Below are positions 35,995 to 44,240 of a stretch of DNA of 64,000 nucleotides, one piece after another (position 1 is the first letter of the stretch; each line of letters begins with the position of its first letter). Position numbers and translations under genes: made by a program. This DNA is from Candidatus Dependentiae bacterium (lineage in GTDB: Bacteria > Babelota > Babeliae > Babelales > UBA12411). The notes under the pieces were generated by a model. It was not told the DNA's origin and made no database searches. It worked only from the letters and a program-made list of their open reading frames with translations. The stretch lies in assembly GCA_003511165.1 (NCBI GenBank), contig DOJW01000008.1, positions 62,001-126,000 on the forward strand, read 5' to 3'.

Positions 35995-36882
35995 ATGCAT
36001 TTTAAGAAAAACATTATTAGTTTGTATGGCAAACAAGGAGAAGATTGGCTATATAATCTTCCTAACTTAGTTAAACAGTTTGCTAAAATTTGGGGATTAT
36101 CCAATTTAAAGGTTTTACCAAACCTCACATACAATTATGCTCTTAGCTGCACGCAGGGAAATATTCCTACCGTTTTAAAACTTGGTTTTTATAACCCCGA
36201 ACTGCAATATGAAATTCAAGCATTAAAACTTTTCGCTGGCCATGGATGCGTTGCAATAATTGAACATGATTTTGAGCAAGGTGCAATATTATTACAAAGA
36301 GCGGTTCCTGGAACATCTTTAAAAACATTATTTCCAAAACAAGATAGAGAAGCAACTCTCATCGCAAGCCAGATCATCAAAGATCTTCAAAATATTAAAC
36401 CTCATAAACTTGACGATCTTCCAGGTGTTGAAGATTGGTTAGCAACGCTTGATAAAAACTGGAATATCCCAAAGCAATATCTTGAAAAAGCTCGAGAATT
36501 AAAAAAATTCTTACTTGCAACCACAACTCACAAAGCACTCCTTCATGGCGACCTTCATAACGATAATATTCTATCGTGCGGTGATAACCAGTGGATATCA
36601 ATTGACCCCAAAGGCGGCATTGGCGATCCGGTTTATGAAGTTGGAGCACCTGTTCGAAATCCAGTTCCAAAAACAATAAAAAATGATGCTGTTCAAAAAA
36701 TAATTGAAGGCCGTATTGATTTGCTTGCAGAATTTCTTGAATTTGACCGTCAGCGAATTTTTGATTGGGCATTTGTTCAAGTTGTTTTGGGAGCTTGTTG
36801 GTCACTTGAAAATAGACTCGATCCTGCATTTTTTCTAAAAATGGCTGAAGCTTTTGCTGCTATCGAAAAATATAAATCATAA
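35995..36882 (+). CDS. APH(6)-family aminoglycoside/hydroxyurea phosphotransferase
   Basis: 295 residues. Kinase-like fold with an N-lobe lysine in PTVLKLGF (residue 61), a GAILLQRAVPGTSL hinge, the catalytic loop LLHGDLHNDNIL (HGDLHxxN, residues 181-192) and the metal-binding WISIDPKGGIGDPVYE. This matches the streptomycin 6-kinase/hydroxyurea phosphotransferase family. Actual resistance cannot be read from sequence. Followed by a palindromic terminator shared with the convergent gene downstream. Confidence 0.88.
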   Translation: MHFKKNIISLYGKQGEDWLYNLPNLVKQFAKIWGLSNLKVLPNLTYNYALSCTQGNIPTVLKLGFYNPELQYEIQALKLFAGHGCVAIIEHDFEQGAILLQRAVPGTSLKTLFPKQDREATLIASQIIKDLQNIKPHKLDDLPGVEDWLATLDKNWNIPKQYLEKARELKKFLLATTTHKALLHGDLHNDNILSCGDNQWISIDPKGGIGDPVYEVGAPVRNPVPKTIKNDAVQKIIEGRIDLLAEFLEFDRQRIFDWAFVQVVLGACWSLENRLDPAFFLKMAEAFAAIEKYKS

Positions 36883-36900
36883 AAAAAATTCGTTCCAAAA

Positions 36901-36934
36901 CAATAAAAAAGGCAGATTTTAAAATCTGCCTTTT
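36901..36934. terminator. Palindromic bidirectional terminator
   Basis: Perfect 20-base palindrome GGCAGATTTTAAAATCTGCC at 36911-36930, preceded by CAATAAAAAA and followed by TTTT. Lies between the convergent phosphotransferase gene and the HD-domain gene, so can end both transcripts. Member of a sequence family with copies at 38095, 40672 and 41877. Confidence 0.85.
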
Positions 36935-36958
36935 AACTTCAAAATGATTTCAATATTT

Positions 36959-37981
36959 TTATCTGGTTATTCCATATGCTGCAAAAATTTGATCTTCATA
37001 AGCAGGCGCAATAGACATAATTGTAGAGCCATACCAATACCTTCTATCTTCTTCAGAACATGGTCCTGTTCCAAAATCATATTTTTCAGCAACGCCATCG
37101 AAATTGCGTCTTGGCTGTAAAAGTATTTGCGGTAAATGATTAAGCTCTGCAAAACATCCTACAAAAGATATATACTGAGGCCCTGCAAAAAATACCCCTC
37201 GCACGCTTGCATATGTTAATACAAATAACATATTTAAAAAGTCTTTGTTAATTATCGAGTTATCTATTCCAGCTAAAAAACAAAGTTTATTTAAAATATC
37301 TTTAAATTGATCAATTGTTATAGGTTCTAGATTTCCAAGAGCCTTTTTGAGGTTAAGATCTACAGCATAAATTTCTGTAAACATTTTATGAGCCGCGACA
37401 AGTACCGCTACTTCTTTTATCTCTTCAATCGACAAACCTAAATTTCTAAGCAGCTGAACGATATTTAAATATTCACCACTTTTAAACTGATAACTTTCTA
37501 TTTTCAGCTCCCTTTTTAATTTTGCTTTTGCTTCTTGTTGCTCTGGAGTTTTATCCGTTATATCTCTTAAAAAATATTCTTTTAAATATTCAAAAACATC
37601 TTGTTTTTCGCAACTCCAAAAAGATCTATCTAAAACAATCAAATCTGACATAAAGTGTGCGAAACCTCTAAGTTCATGTCCCGCGACACCTTTATCTTTT
37701 CCGCAATCATGAAAAACAAGCACAACTGGAAGTAGATGGTTTTCTGATCGCTCTAAAATACGATATTTTTCACTTTTAATAATACTCATACCATGTAACA
37801 ATATTTGTGCACATTGAGCGCCTGGATGAAACATGTTAGCAGCTAACTGATCTTTAGATATGTCTTTAACCTCATTGAGATTTAAATCTACAAGATATTC
37901 TGTCATTGTATGTGCACTTAAAACCGCATTTAAATTTAAACTCAACAAACTTACTGTTAATATTTTTTTCAATACGTTCAT
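36959..37981 (-). CDS. Secreted HD-domain protein
   Basis: About 340 residues from the ATG at 37981 (GAGGG nine bases upstream). Signal peptide MNVLKKILTVSLLSLNLNAVLSAHT. An HD-superfamily pattern is visible: HPGAQCAQILLHG, then VLVFHDCGKDKGVAGHE (HD pair and a later His) near residue 90-106, ahead of an AAHKMFTE segment near 197. HD domains are metal-dependent phosphohydrolases, usually cytoplasmic, so an exported one is unusual. The C-terminal third (PQYISFVGCFAELNHLPQIL) is not recognised. Could act on host nucleotides, but that is speculation. Confidence 0.68.
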   Translation of the reverse strand: MNVLKKILTVSLLSLNLNAVLSAHTMTEYLVDLNLNEVKDISKDQLAANMFHPGAQCAQILLHGMSIIKSEKYRILERSENHLLPVVLVFHDCGKDKGVAGHELRGFAHFMSDLIVLDRSFWSCEKQDVFEYLKEYFLRDITDKTPEQQEAKAKLKRELKIESYQFKSGEYLNIVQLLRNLGLSIEEIKEVAVLVAAHKMFTEIYAVDLNLKKALGNLEPITIDQFKDILNKLCFLAGIDNSIINKDFLNMLFVLTYASVRGVFFAGPQYISFVGCFAELNHLPQILLQPRRNFDGVAEKYDFGTGPCSEEDRRYWYGSTIMSIAPAYEDQIFAAYGITR

Positions 37982-38094
37982 AAACAACTACCCTCTATAA
38001 ACTAAATTACCTAAACTTATTTTTTCATTTAAAAACTCGACCATATTAAAATATGCAGTTAAATAATTCAAATCTTTTATATTTTGTTTTCAAA

Positions 38095-38134
38095 CAATAA
38101 AAAAGGCAGGTTTAAAAACCTGCCTTTTTTATTG
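38095..38134. terminator. Palindromic bidirectional terminator
   Basis: A 40-base inverted repeat: CAATAAAAAAGGCAGGTTT and its complement AAACCTGCCTTTTTTATTG around a two-base centre. Located downstream of the hicB stop on the minus strand and upstream of the HD-domain gene. Almost the same sequence as the element at 40672. Confidence 0.88.
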
Positions 38135-38177
38135 CCCAAAGCCATTTCAAAATCTTCGTAAAGCATTGCCCTGATAT

Positions 38178-38573
38178 TTATGAACTTCTGTGTTTATGTA
38201 CAAGCGCAGAATCAATCAAATTATCAATTACCTGGCTAAGAGATTGTTCCTTTTCCTTCGCTTCTTTACTTATTAAATAATGCCGCCTACTTGTTGTTCG
38301 ATAGGCAATATTTCCCTTAAAATCTTCTTCTTTGACCGGTTGCGGAATATCCTCGCCATTTTCCATATAAAATTCGAAGGCTGCTTTCATTGGTTCTTTG
38401 ATTAATTTAATTGCTTCATCAAGCGATGTCGCATCTGTACAAATTCCAGGCAATTCATTGACGCGAACAACATATATTTTATTTTTGTCCTTATCGCTTA
38501 CCTGTTCAACAGTGTAAGTCCAGGGCAAACTTAAATAATAATTTAAACTTTTATATTTTTTCTTCGATTCCAT
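38178..38573 (-). CDS. hicB: HicB-like antitoxin
   Basis: 131 residues. N-terminal partial RNase-H-like HicB fold (YVVRVNELPGICTDATSLDEAIKLIKEPMKAAFEFYMENG) followed by a C-terminal ribbon-helix-helix-type region (YLISKEAKEKEQSLSQVIDNLIDSAL). This is the HicB form that binds HicA and its own promoter. Start overlaps the end of hicA by 23 bases, with AAGAGATC before the ATG. Confidence 0.85.
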   Translation of the reverse strand: MESKKKYKSLNYYLSLPWTYTVEQVSDKDKNKIYVVRVNELPGICTDATSLDEAIKLIKEPMKAAFEFYMENGEDIPQPVKEEDFKGNIAYRTTSRRHYLISKEAKEKEQSLSQVIDNLIDSALVHKHRSS

Positions 38574-38796
38574 GATCTCTTAATACCTCTTGTAAATCGG
38601 TTATCTGATATGGCAATAATTGCGGTCTTCGTTTGAGTGTTACATGTTTATAACCAGCTTTTCTGAACACGTGGTGTGAGCCACTAACTTTAAGCTCATA
38701 TCCTAATTCGAATAATATTTTTTCAGCATCTTTATATGATATTTGTTGTCGTGCAAAAATTTTTTGAATTAATTTCTCTGCCTTACTCACACTCAT
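38551..38796 (-). CDS. hicA: HicA-like mRNA interferase toxin
   Basis: About 81 residues from the ATG at 38796, or 79 from a GTG two codons later that has better spacing to AAAGGA. The frame extends to 38910, but that part is hydrophobic and unlike HicA. Hallmarks: SYKDAEKILFELGYELKVSGSHHVFRK, with the GSHH catalytic histidine, then the LLPYQITDLQEVLRDHGI end. HicA cleaves mRNA when HicB is lost. Slightly longer N-terminus than the 60-residue classical toxins. Confidence 0.86.
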   Translation of the reverse strand: MSVSKAEKLIQKIFARQQISYKDAEKILFELGYELKVSGSHHVFRKAGYKHVTLKRRPQLLPYQITDLQEVLRDHGIEEKI

Positions 38797-39082
38797 CCTT
38801 TTATAAATGTTGTTATTTCTTGATATCAATAAGATATCAAAAATAATTTGAAAATCAACTGAGGTATTTAAAAATGCAAGGAAACCGTACTTAGCATAAA
38901 AGATGATCAATTCCTTATAATTTTCCTCACTTTTAAACTAAAAACCCCACTTTTTGCATAAAAAATCAAATGGAAAGAGGGGCTATTTACAAAAAGAAAT
39001 ACTTATTGTAATTTTATTTAACAACCAAACTGATTTTGTTTATTAATTGAATTTATAATTTAAAAATCCGGGGGAATTAATC

Positions 39083-40651
39083 ATGTTTAAAAAAACAATT
39101 TTAGCCTTAACATTACTATTCTTTTTTCCACCAAACATCTTTGCGATGGAAGGAGAAGGTAGCGCTCCGCAAGATCCATTAGTTCTCATAAATTACAGCA
39201 ACGCATTTGATCAAAATGAAATACATGAAAAATTTCGCTCGCTCATAGAACAGCTAGGATGTGCAGGGAATGTTTTTGACCAAGAAAATCTTGAAGCACA
39301 CTCCGTCGACCTTGACTCAATTTCAATCGATATTCCAGGAGCTAAGCCAGTAATGATAGGATCGGCTGCCGGGTGTGAAATGCCTGCAGATTTTACTGCA
39401 ACAACGATAAGAGTTTCAGGTAAACAAGCTATTGAAATGTATGAACAAGCTTGCCTTAAACAACTTAATCACGCTAGGTTTATGGCCATGACCAGAAGAG
39501 CACGAGAAGCATTCACATCATTGGCTCTACTTGGCGGAGCTGTAGGTTTATTAAGTTGCTTATTGCCGCCTACATCGCTTGGCGGTAGTTTTGGTGTATT
39601 TGCAGCAGTATTCGATGGAATTCGTTTGCTTCACCCAATAACAGGATCAGCTCTCGATCTCGCAAATCCTCCGATTAACCAATTAAACGCTCTCGAAGAC
39701 CGATTTGCAAAAACTCAATGTTTCATTCCAAAGGTATTATGGCCAATAATTATTGAAAAATTCATGGCTGCTAGAACAAACCTATTTGAACGACGAGATA
39801 GTGCGGCATTTATTGAATTTGCACTAGACCTTGCAACATTCAGACCAAAGCCAACACTTACCCTCCCTAGAGACAGCTTTCACGAAAAATTTACAGAGTT
39901 ATTCACCAAAATCGATCAGTTTTTCGATGGTTATGAAAGACCATCTGCTGAAAATATTTTAATGCTTAAAAACAATGTTTATAAATTTATTCACTTACTT
40001 TTGGACAATAAATCACAAACTCCTCGATATCTGTATCTTTATGGTACGGGGGGAATAGGCAAAACTCATTTTGCAAACCAGTTACGTAAATGGATAGAAG
40101 AATTTATTCAAGGCGGAATCCATTTTGAAAACATGGTAATAACTCCAGGAGAAGAACTAGAAGGATGCGCAGATACTCCCGGCGCGTTTCTTCGAATCCT
40201 ACGGAACCAATTGAAGGAAAACAAATTAGGATCCGTTGTTATTATGGATGAAGCAACATGGCTCAACAACGATAACATGATAAGTCCAGCCAAGAGAGTA
40301 TTTAACGGCGATCAATCAAGATTATCAACGAGTTATTTTGGCCGTGGGCTTGAAGGCTCTGGAATAAATCTTAAAATGCCTCCAATGCTCATTATTCTTG
40401 CAAGCAACGAACAAATTAAAGATCCTGCTCTCAAAAAAAGATTTGATGTCATAGAATTTCCATCACCTAAAAAAGAAACTCTAATCCTATTTGCTCAAGA
40501 GATTGCAGAAAACAGTAAATTTCTACAAGAGCTGCAAATTGATACAAGTCGGTTTAATTTTGGCGAATGGCTGGATGCATCACATATAAATAACTTTAAT
40601 GACGTAAAATCACAAATCGAGCCCGCTATTAAAGCCGCCGCTCAACGCTAA
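39083..40651 (+). CDS. AAA+ ATPase with signal peptide, unknown function
   Basis: 522 residues. A clear signal peptide MFKKTILALTLLFFFPPNIFAM is followed by about 120 residues without known motif, a hydrophobic stretch (about 142-178, LALLGGAVGLLSCLLPP) and a C-terminal AAA+ module: Walker A GTGGIGKTHFANQL near residue 321, Walker B VVIMDEATWL near 385, sensor-1-like MLIILASNEQI near 436 and an arginine-containing KKRFDVIEF. ATP is scarce outside the cytoplasm, so the signal peptide suggests either an inner-membrane anchor or export to host cytoplasm. GGGGGA ribosome site before the ATG. No match to a known secreted ATPase. Confidence 0.78.
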   Translation: MFKKTILALTLLFFFPPNIFAMEGEGSAPQDPLVLINYSNAFDQNEIHEKFRSLIEQLGCAGNVFDQENLEAHSVDLDSISIDIPGAKPVMIGSAAGCEMPADFTATTIRVSGKQAIEMYEQACLKQLNHARFMAMTRRAREAFTSLALLGGAVGLLSCLLPPTSLGGSFGVFAAVFDGIRLLHPITGSALDLANPPINQLNALEDRFAKTQCFIPKVLWPIIIEKFMAARTNLFERRDSAAFIEFALDLATFRPKPTLTLPRDSFHEKFTELFTKIDQFFDGYERPSAENILMLKNNVYKFIHLLLDNKSQTPRYLYLYGTGGIGKTHFANQLRKWIEEFIQGGIHFENMVITPGEELEGCADTPGAFLRILRNQLKENKLGSVVIMDEATWLNNDNMISPAKRVFNGDQSRLSTSYFGRGLEGSGINLKMPPMLIILASNEQIKDPALKKRFDVIEFPSPKKETLILFAQEIAENSKFLQELQIDTSRFNFGEWLDASHINNFNDVKSQIEPAIKAAAQR

Positions 40652-40671
40652 AGCTATCACAAACCTTTAAA

Positions 40672-40710
40672 CAATAAAAAAGACAGGTTTTAAACCTGTC
40701 TTTTTTATTG
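40672..40710. terminator. Perfect palindromic bidirectional terminator
   Basis: A 39-base perfect inverted repeat with 19-base arms (CAATAAAAAAGACAGGTTT and complement) around a single central T. Located between the convergent AAA+ gene and the MerR-TipAS gene, so serves both. Same family as 36901, 38095 and 41877. Confidence 0.9.
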
Positions 40711-40754
40711 CTCAACATCAACATCGTTTAACTAAAAACAACTTGTTTACTATT

Positions 40755-41564
40755 TTAATGAGCCTTAAGCGCTTCCTCAATCCAACTCATAGCCTCTGGA
40801 TTAAAAGCTAAACTTACATAAATTCCTTTAACTTGTTCTTGAACAGGAACCGGCGTTTGTTGTTTTTGTAGAGCTGTCCTTTGCCGGCCAACTTCTTGCC
40901 AAAGCATTGTCCCAATGGCGAGATCAGGTGGCGTTCCAGCAAAATGTTTTTCTATATGCTCACGCCAGTCTTTGGCAATTTTTTTGCCAGTAGCACCTTT
41001 GGGATCAGAGGTCAGATTTGTTATAATATCTTGATAAAGTTGTTCCCAACGTTTTAAAGAGTAAGCAAGTGAAGCTTTAGCAATCCACACGCTACCTTCC
41101 GGGCTCAAAGGAAGTGCATCATCACCAAGCTTACCTTCTTTAATACTTCGTAAAATATCGTAATTCAACTTTCGTTGTCGACTCGCAGACGCCCTCATTT
41201 TTTTATCGAGATCAAAGAAAAATTTAAGTACACGCTCGCCATCTGGCCCCTCAGGATCGCCAAGCTCCATGCTGTTAATCAACTTTATAATTTTTTCCCA
41301 AGCTGCAATTTCTTTAGGAAACTCTTGCTTAAGTGCTATAAGTTCGTCTTGTTGGCTTTCATTGAGTTTGCCGACCCACGTTTTTTTTAGCTCATTAGTC
41401 ATATGATACCTTTCAATTAATGCTATTGAATCATTCCAATTAAGGGATTTCGATACGGCGCAGCGCTGGAGAATATCCGCAAGAGAATCTTGTACTTGCT
41501 TCATATTCTCAAATTGCTGATTAAGCATTTTCTGTTGCACTATCAAATGCTCTTGGATGTTCAG
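40755..41564 (-). CDS. TipAS-type ligand-binding half of a split MerR regulator (-1 frame)
   Basis: About 269 codons open in the -1 frame relative to the MerR part. The first residues (LNIQEHLIVQQKMLNQQFENMKQVQDSLADIL) continue the coiled-coil dimerisation helix of a MerR protein. From about residue 55 the chain is helical, like a TipAS antibiotic-binding domain, although long and divergent (263 residues against about 145), with an extension at the C-terminus. It has no good start codon of its own: no ATG/ribosome-site pair at the beginning, only in-frame TTG. This argues that it is made by frameshifting from the MerR gene or is a broken remnant. Confidence 0.62.
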   Translation of the reverse strand: MNIQEHLIVQQKMLNQQFENMKQVQDSLADILQRCAVSKSLNWNDSIALIERYHMTNELKKTWVGKLNESQQDELIALKQEFPKEIAAWEKIIKLINSMELGDPEGPDGERVLKFFFDLDKKMRASASRQRKLNYDILRSIKEGKLGDDALPLSPEGSVWIAKASLAYSLKRWEQLYQDIITNLTSDPKGATGKKIAKDWREHIEKHFAGTPPDLAIGTMLWQEVGRQRTALQKQQTPVPVQEQVKGIYVSLAFNPEAMSWIEEALKAH

Positions 41565-41782
41565 TTTTTTTGCAAAATGTTTTTAATTTGTCCCAAGCCA
41601 AAACCAAAAAACTTAAGAGCTATGATTTGCTGCAATTTTGCCAAATCCTGCTCTGAGTAATAGCGATAGTTATTAGATGCGCGCACGGAAGGCTTTAATA
41701 AACCAAGCTTATCGTAATGGTGCAACATCCGCACCGATACTTTCGTCAAATCACTGATTTCTTTTATTAGCCACTGTGCCAT
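41561..41782 (-). CDS. MerR-family DNA-binding domain, ends at a slippery heptamer
   Basis: 73 residues from the ATG at 41782 (AAGGG eight bases upstream). Complete winged-helix MerR domain: LIKEISDLTKVSVRMLHHYDKLGLLKPSVRASNNYRYYSEQDL, then the start of the dimerisation helix, cut by TGA at 41563-41561. The stop comes directly after A_AAA_AAC (41570-41564), in the zero-frame phase that allows -1 ribosomal slippage into the TipAS-like frame. The promoter region contains a MerR-type operator. Either a programmed frameshift yields short and long forms, or one A has been lost. Confidence 0.85.
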   Translation of the reverse strand: MAQWLIKEISDLTKVSVRMLHHYDKLGLLKPSVRASNNYRYYSEQDLAKLQQIIALKFFGFGLGQIKNILQKN

Positions 41783-41802
41783 CGTTTTTCCCTTCTTGGT
41801 TA

Positions 41803-41833
41803 ACTTTAAGGTATGACATTGTGTCAAGGTCAA
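41803..41833 (-). promoter_or_regulatory. MerR-type autoregulated promoter
   Basis: On the minus strand, -35 TTGACC (41833-41828) and -10 TAAAGT (41808-41803) are separated by 19 bases, the overlong spacer characteristic of MerR-controlled promoters. The spacer contains the inverted repeat TGACA-TTG-TGTCA (41814-41826), the expected operator placement. The MerR ATG lies about 20 bases beyond the -10 box. Autoregulation is inferred. Confidence 0.68.
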
Positions 41834-41876
41834 GGGGTTTTTTATAGTTTAAACTTTTTATTTTCGAATAATAAAA

Positions 41877-41899
41877 AAGGCAGGCTTAAAACCTGCCTT
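41877..41899 (-). terminator. Terminator downstream of murA
   Basis: Inverted repeat AAGGCAGG..CCTGCCTT with a seven-base loop; on the minus strand it is followed by TTTTTTATT. Twenty bases after the murA stop. Same core as the palindromic family at 36901, 38095 and 40672, but with a weaker right side. Confidence 0.82.
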
Positions 41900-41919
41900 A
41901 AAATTATAAATTTTTATTT

Positions 41920-43269
41920 TTAAACCGATACACTAGTTGCTTTTTTAACCTCTTTGTATCGCATAATTTTTTCAGCTTCTTCTTGTGGTGTCATTTCGAT
42001 CAAAGATATTTTTGCGCCTAATTTTGATAATTTTTTCTCAAGTCCGTCATAACCGCGAAGCCAGTGGTGAATACCATAAATTTCTGTTTTACCTTCAGCA
42101 GCAAGCCCAGCCAAAACTAGTGCACACGATGCACGAATATCGCTTGCAATGACCGCAGATCCATATAAAAGGTCAACGCCGCGAACCGTTGCTTTGCTTG
42201 TAGAGGTAGCGGTAATTTGTGCTCCCATTTTGTTCAACTCAGAAACATGCATCAATCTATTTTCGAACACCGTTTCTTCGACCAAACTTGTACCGGTTGC
42301 AAGAGATTGTGCAGCCATCATCGGAGCTTGTAAATCGGTTGGAAATCCAGGATAAGTTCCGGTTTTGAAGCTTACAGCTTTTGGATTGTTACATCCAATT
42401 ACTCTAACTCCAACTCCACTAGGATCTACAAAAACTTTGTGTCCCATCTCTTCAAGTTTGCTTAAGAAAATATCAAGATATTCTGTTTTCATATTGGATA
42501 CGTAAATATCACCTTTTGTCACTGCAGCTGCGAGCAAAAATGCCCCTGCTTCAAGACGGTCGGCAACTATTTCATGAACAACAGGATTTAAAACTTTTTT
42601 ACCGCGGACGCAAAGAGTTGCTGGTGCTTCGCACCAAACCTCTGCACCCATTTTTTTCAAAACATCTAAGAAGTCAAAAACTTCTGGCTCAAGCGCCGCA
42701 TTTATAATTGTTGTTTTACAAGGAATAGAAGCTGCAAGCATTGCAAAATTTTCTGTTGCACCAACTGATGGATAATCAAGCACGATTCTGCTCTCAGTTG
42801 CTTGATCATTTTCAAAAGTTGCTTCCAAATGTTCTGTAAACTCTTCGACAACCACACCCATTTTGCGGAAACCTTTTATGTGAAAATCTACAGGACGTGC
42901 GCCAATCAAACATCCACCAGGAAGAGCTACTTTTGCCCTGCCCTCTCTTGCAAGAAGTGAGCCCATAACCAAAATCGAGGCTCGCATTTTGCCCATGATA
43001 TCGCCGCCAACTTCAAAAGAAGTTATTTCCGTCGTATCAACTTCGAGCTGATGAGAAATGGAATCAAATTCGACTTTTGCACCTAAATTTTTAAGAAGTA
43101 AAATCATTTGTGAAACGTCCGCAGAGTTCGGAACATTTTTCAAAACTGATTTACCACGAGTGAGAATAAGTGAAGCCATGATAACAAGAACGGCGTTTTT
43201 CGCACCGTACACAGAAGCTTCACCTTGTAACTTTTCAGATTTTTCTACTAACAAATAACCGTTAATCAT
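41920..43269 (-). CDS. murA: UDP-N-acetylglucosamine 1-carboxyvinyltransferase
   Basis: 449 residues. First committed step of peptidoglycan synthesis: enolpyruvyl transfer from PEP to UDP-GlcNAc. Visible motifs: GAKNAVLVIMASLIL near the N-terminus (substrate-binding Lys-Asn), LPGGCLIGARPVDFH with the catalytic Cys retained (so fosfomycin-sensitive type by this residue), PSVGATENFAMLAAS, and TGTYPGFPTDLQAPMMA. The C-terminus has a short extra charged tail (EAEKIMRYKEVKKATSVSV). Presence of murA with MltA-like indicates a peptidoglycan wall. Confidence 0.96.
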   Translation of the reverse strand: MINGYLLVEKSEKLQGEASVYGAKNAVLVIMASLILTRGKSVLKNVPNSADVSQMILLLKNLGAKVEFDSISHQLEVDTTEITSFEVGGDIMGKMRASILVMGSLLAREGRAKVALPGGCLIGARPVDFHIKGFRKMGVVVEEFTEHLEATFENDQATESRIVLDYPSVGATENFAMLAASIPCKTTIINAALEPEVFDFLDVLKKMGAEVWCEAPATLCVRGKKVLNPVVHEIVADRLEAGAFLLAAAVTKGDIYVSNMKTEYLDIFLSKLEEMGHKVFVDPSGVGVRVIGCNNPKAVSFKTGTYPGFPTDLQAPMMAAQSLATGTSLVEETVFENRLMHVSELNKMGAQITATSTSKATVRGVDLLYGSAVIASDIRASCALVLAGLAAEGKTEIYGIHHWLRGYDGLEKKLSKLGAKISLIEMTPQEEAEKIMRYKEVKKATSVSV

Positions 43270-43438
43270 AATGACTTTCTAAACATCTTTGCTTTATGAA
43301 AAAACACCTATTTCAACCTTTAAATTTTGACTTTAAAACCAGAGTTAGTATATTGTTGGAATAATTTTTCGTAAAACAAATTTTTAAAAGTAGAGCTTTT
43401 TGGCATATTTTTAGAAATTTCAAATTGAAAGGTTTCTG

Positions 43439-44215
43439 ATGAGCTCAAACCCCAAAATCGCATGCGTCATTCCTGCCAGACTACAATCCTCCCGTTTCCC
43501 ACGCAAAATATTGATCGATATTTTAGATAAACCAATGATGCAATGGGTTTGGGAAGCTGCAAACTCTACAAAACTTTTTGATAGTGTCACATTTGCTATT
43601 GACTCGCATGAAGCTATAGAAATAATTGAAGGGTTTGGCGGAAAATATATTATGACCTCCGAGACATGTGCAAACGGAACAGAAAGAATCATTGAAGTGT
43701 TAAATTCAGGCAAAGTCACAGCAGATGTATGGGTAAACTGGCAATGTGATGAACCTTTCATTACCAAAAAGATGATAGAACAATTACTGCAAACTGCTCA
43801 TTTAAAAGATGCTGATGTCTGGACTTTAAAAAAACAGATCGAAAAGTTTGAAGAAATCGATTCACTCCAGATAGCAAAATTAGTTTGCGATAGTGAAAAT
43901 TATGCTCTTTATTTTTCAAGAAGCAGAATCCCACAAATCCGCGATGAAAAAGATAAAAATGAAGATTTTATGAAAAATCTATATTTCAAACATGTTGGTA
44001 TTTATGCTTACTCGACAGAAGCTCTTCGAAAAATAGAAAAATTAAAAAACAAACAGTGCGCAATCGAAGAGGCAGAAAAGTTGGAACAACTAAAATTTCT
44101 GTACTATGGACTTAAGATTAAAGCACATACAACGGACCAAAACGTTTTTGGAATAGATTTACCAGAACATAAGTTAAAGGCTGAAGAGTTCGCAAATAAT
44201 TTAATACAAAAATAA
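43439..44215 (+). CDS. kdsB: CMP-KDO synthetase (3-deoxy-manno-octulosonate cytidylyltransferase)
   Basis: 258 residues. Nucleotidyltransferase fold: IACVIPARLQSSRFPRKIL (CTP-binding loop), FAIDSHEAIEII, TSETCANGTERIIEV, WVNWQCDEPFI (QGDEP-like metal site, here Q-C-D-E-P) and FKHVGIYAYSTEALRKI, EKLEQLKFLYYGLKI. It activates KDO for lipid A-core assembly, implying LPS. In typical KdsB the motif is VQGDEP; the WQCDEP substitution is a mild oddity. Gene is divergent from murA. Confidence 0.88.
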   Translation: MSSNPKIACVIPARLQSSRFPRKILIDILDKPMMQWVWEAANSTKLFDSVTFAIDSHEAIEIIEGFGGKYIMTSETCANGTERIIEVLNSGKVTADVWVNWQCDEPFITKKMIEQLLQTAHLKDADVWTLKKQIEKFEEIDSLQIAKLVCDSENYALYFSRSRIPQIRDEKDKNEDFMKNLYFKHVGIYAYSTEALRKIEKLKNKQCAIEEAEKLEQLKFLYYGLKIKAHTTDQNVFGIDLPEHKLKAEEFANNLIQK

Positions 44216-44240
44216 CTTACAAATTTTCGGGAAAATTTTT

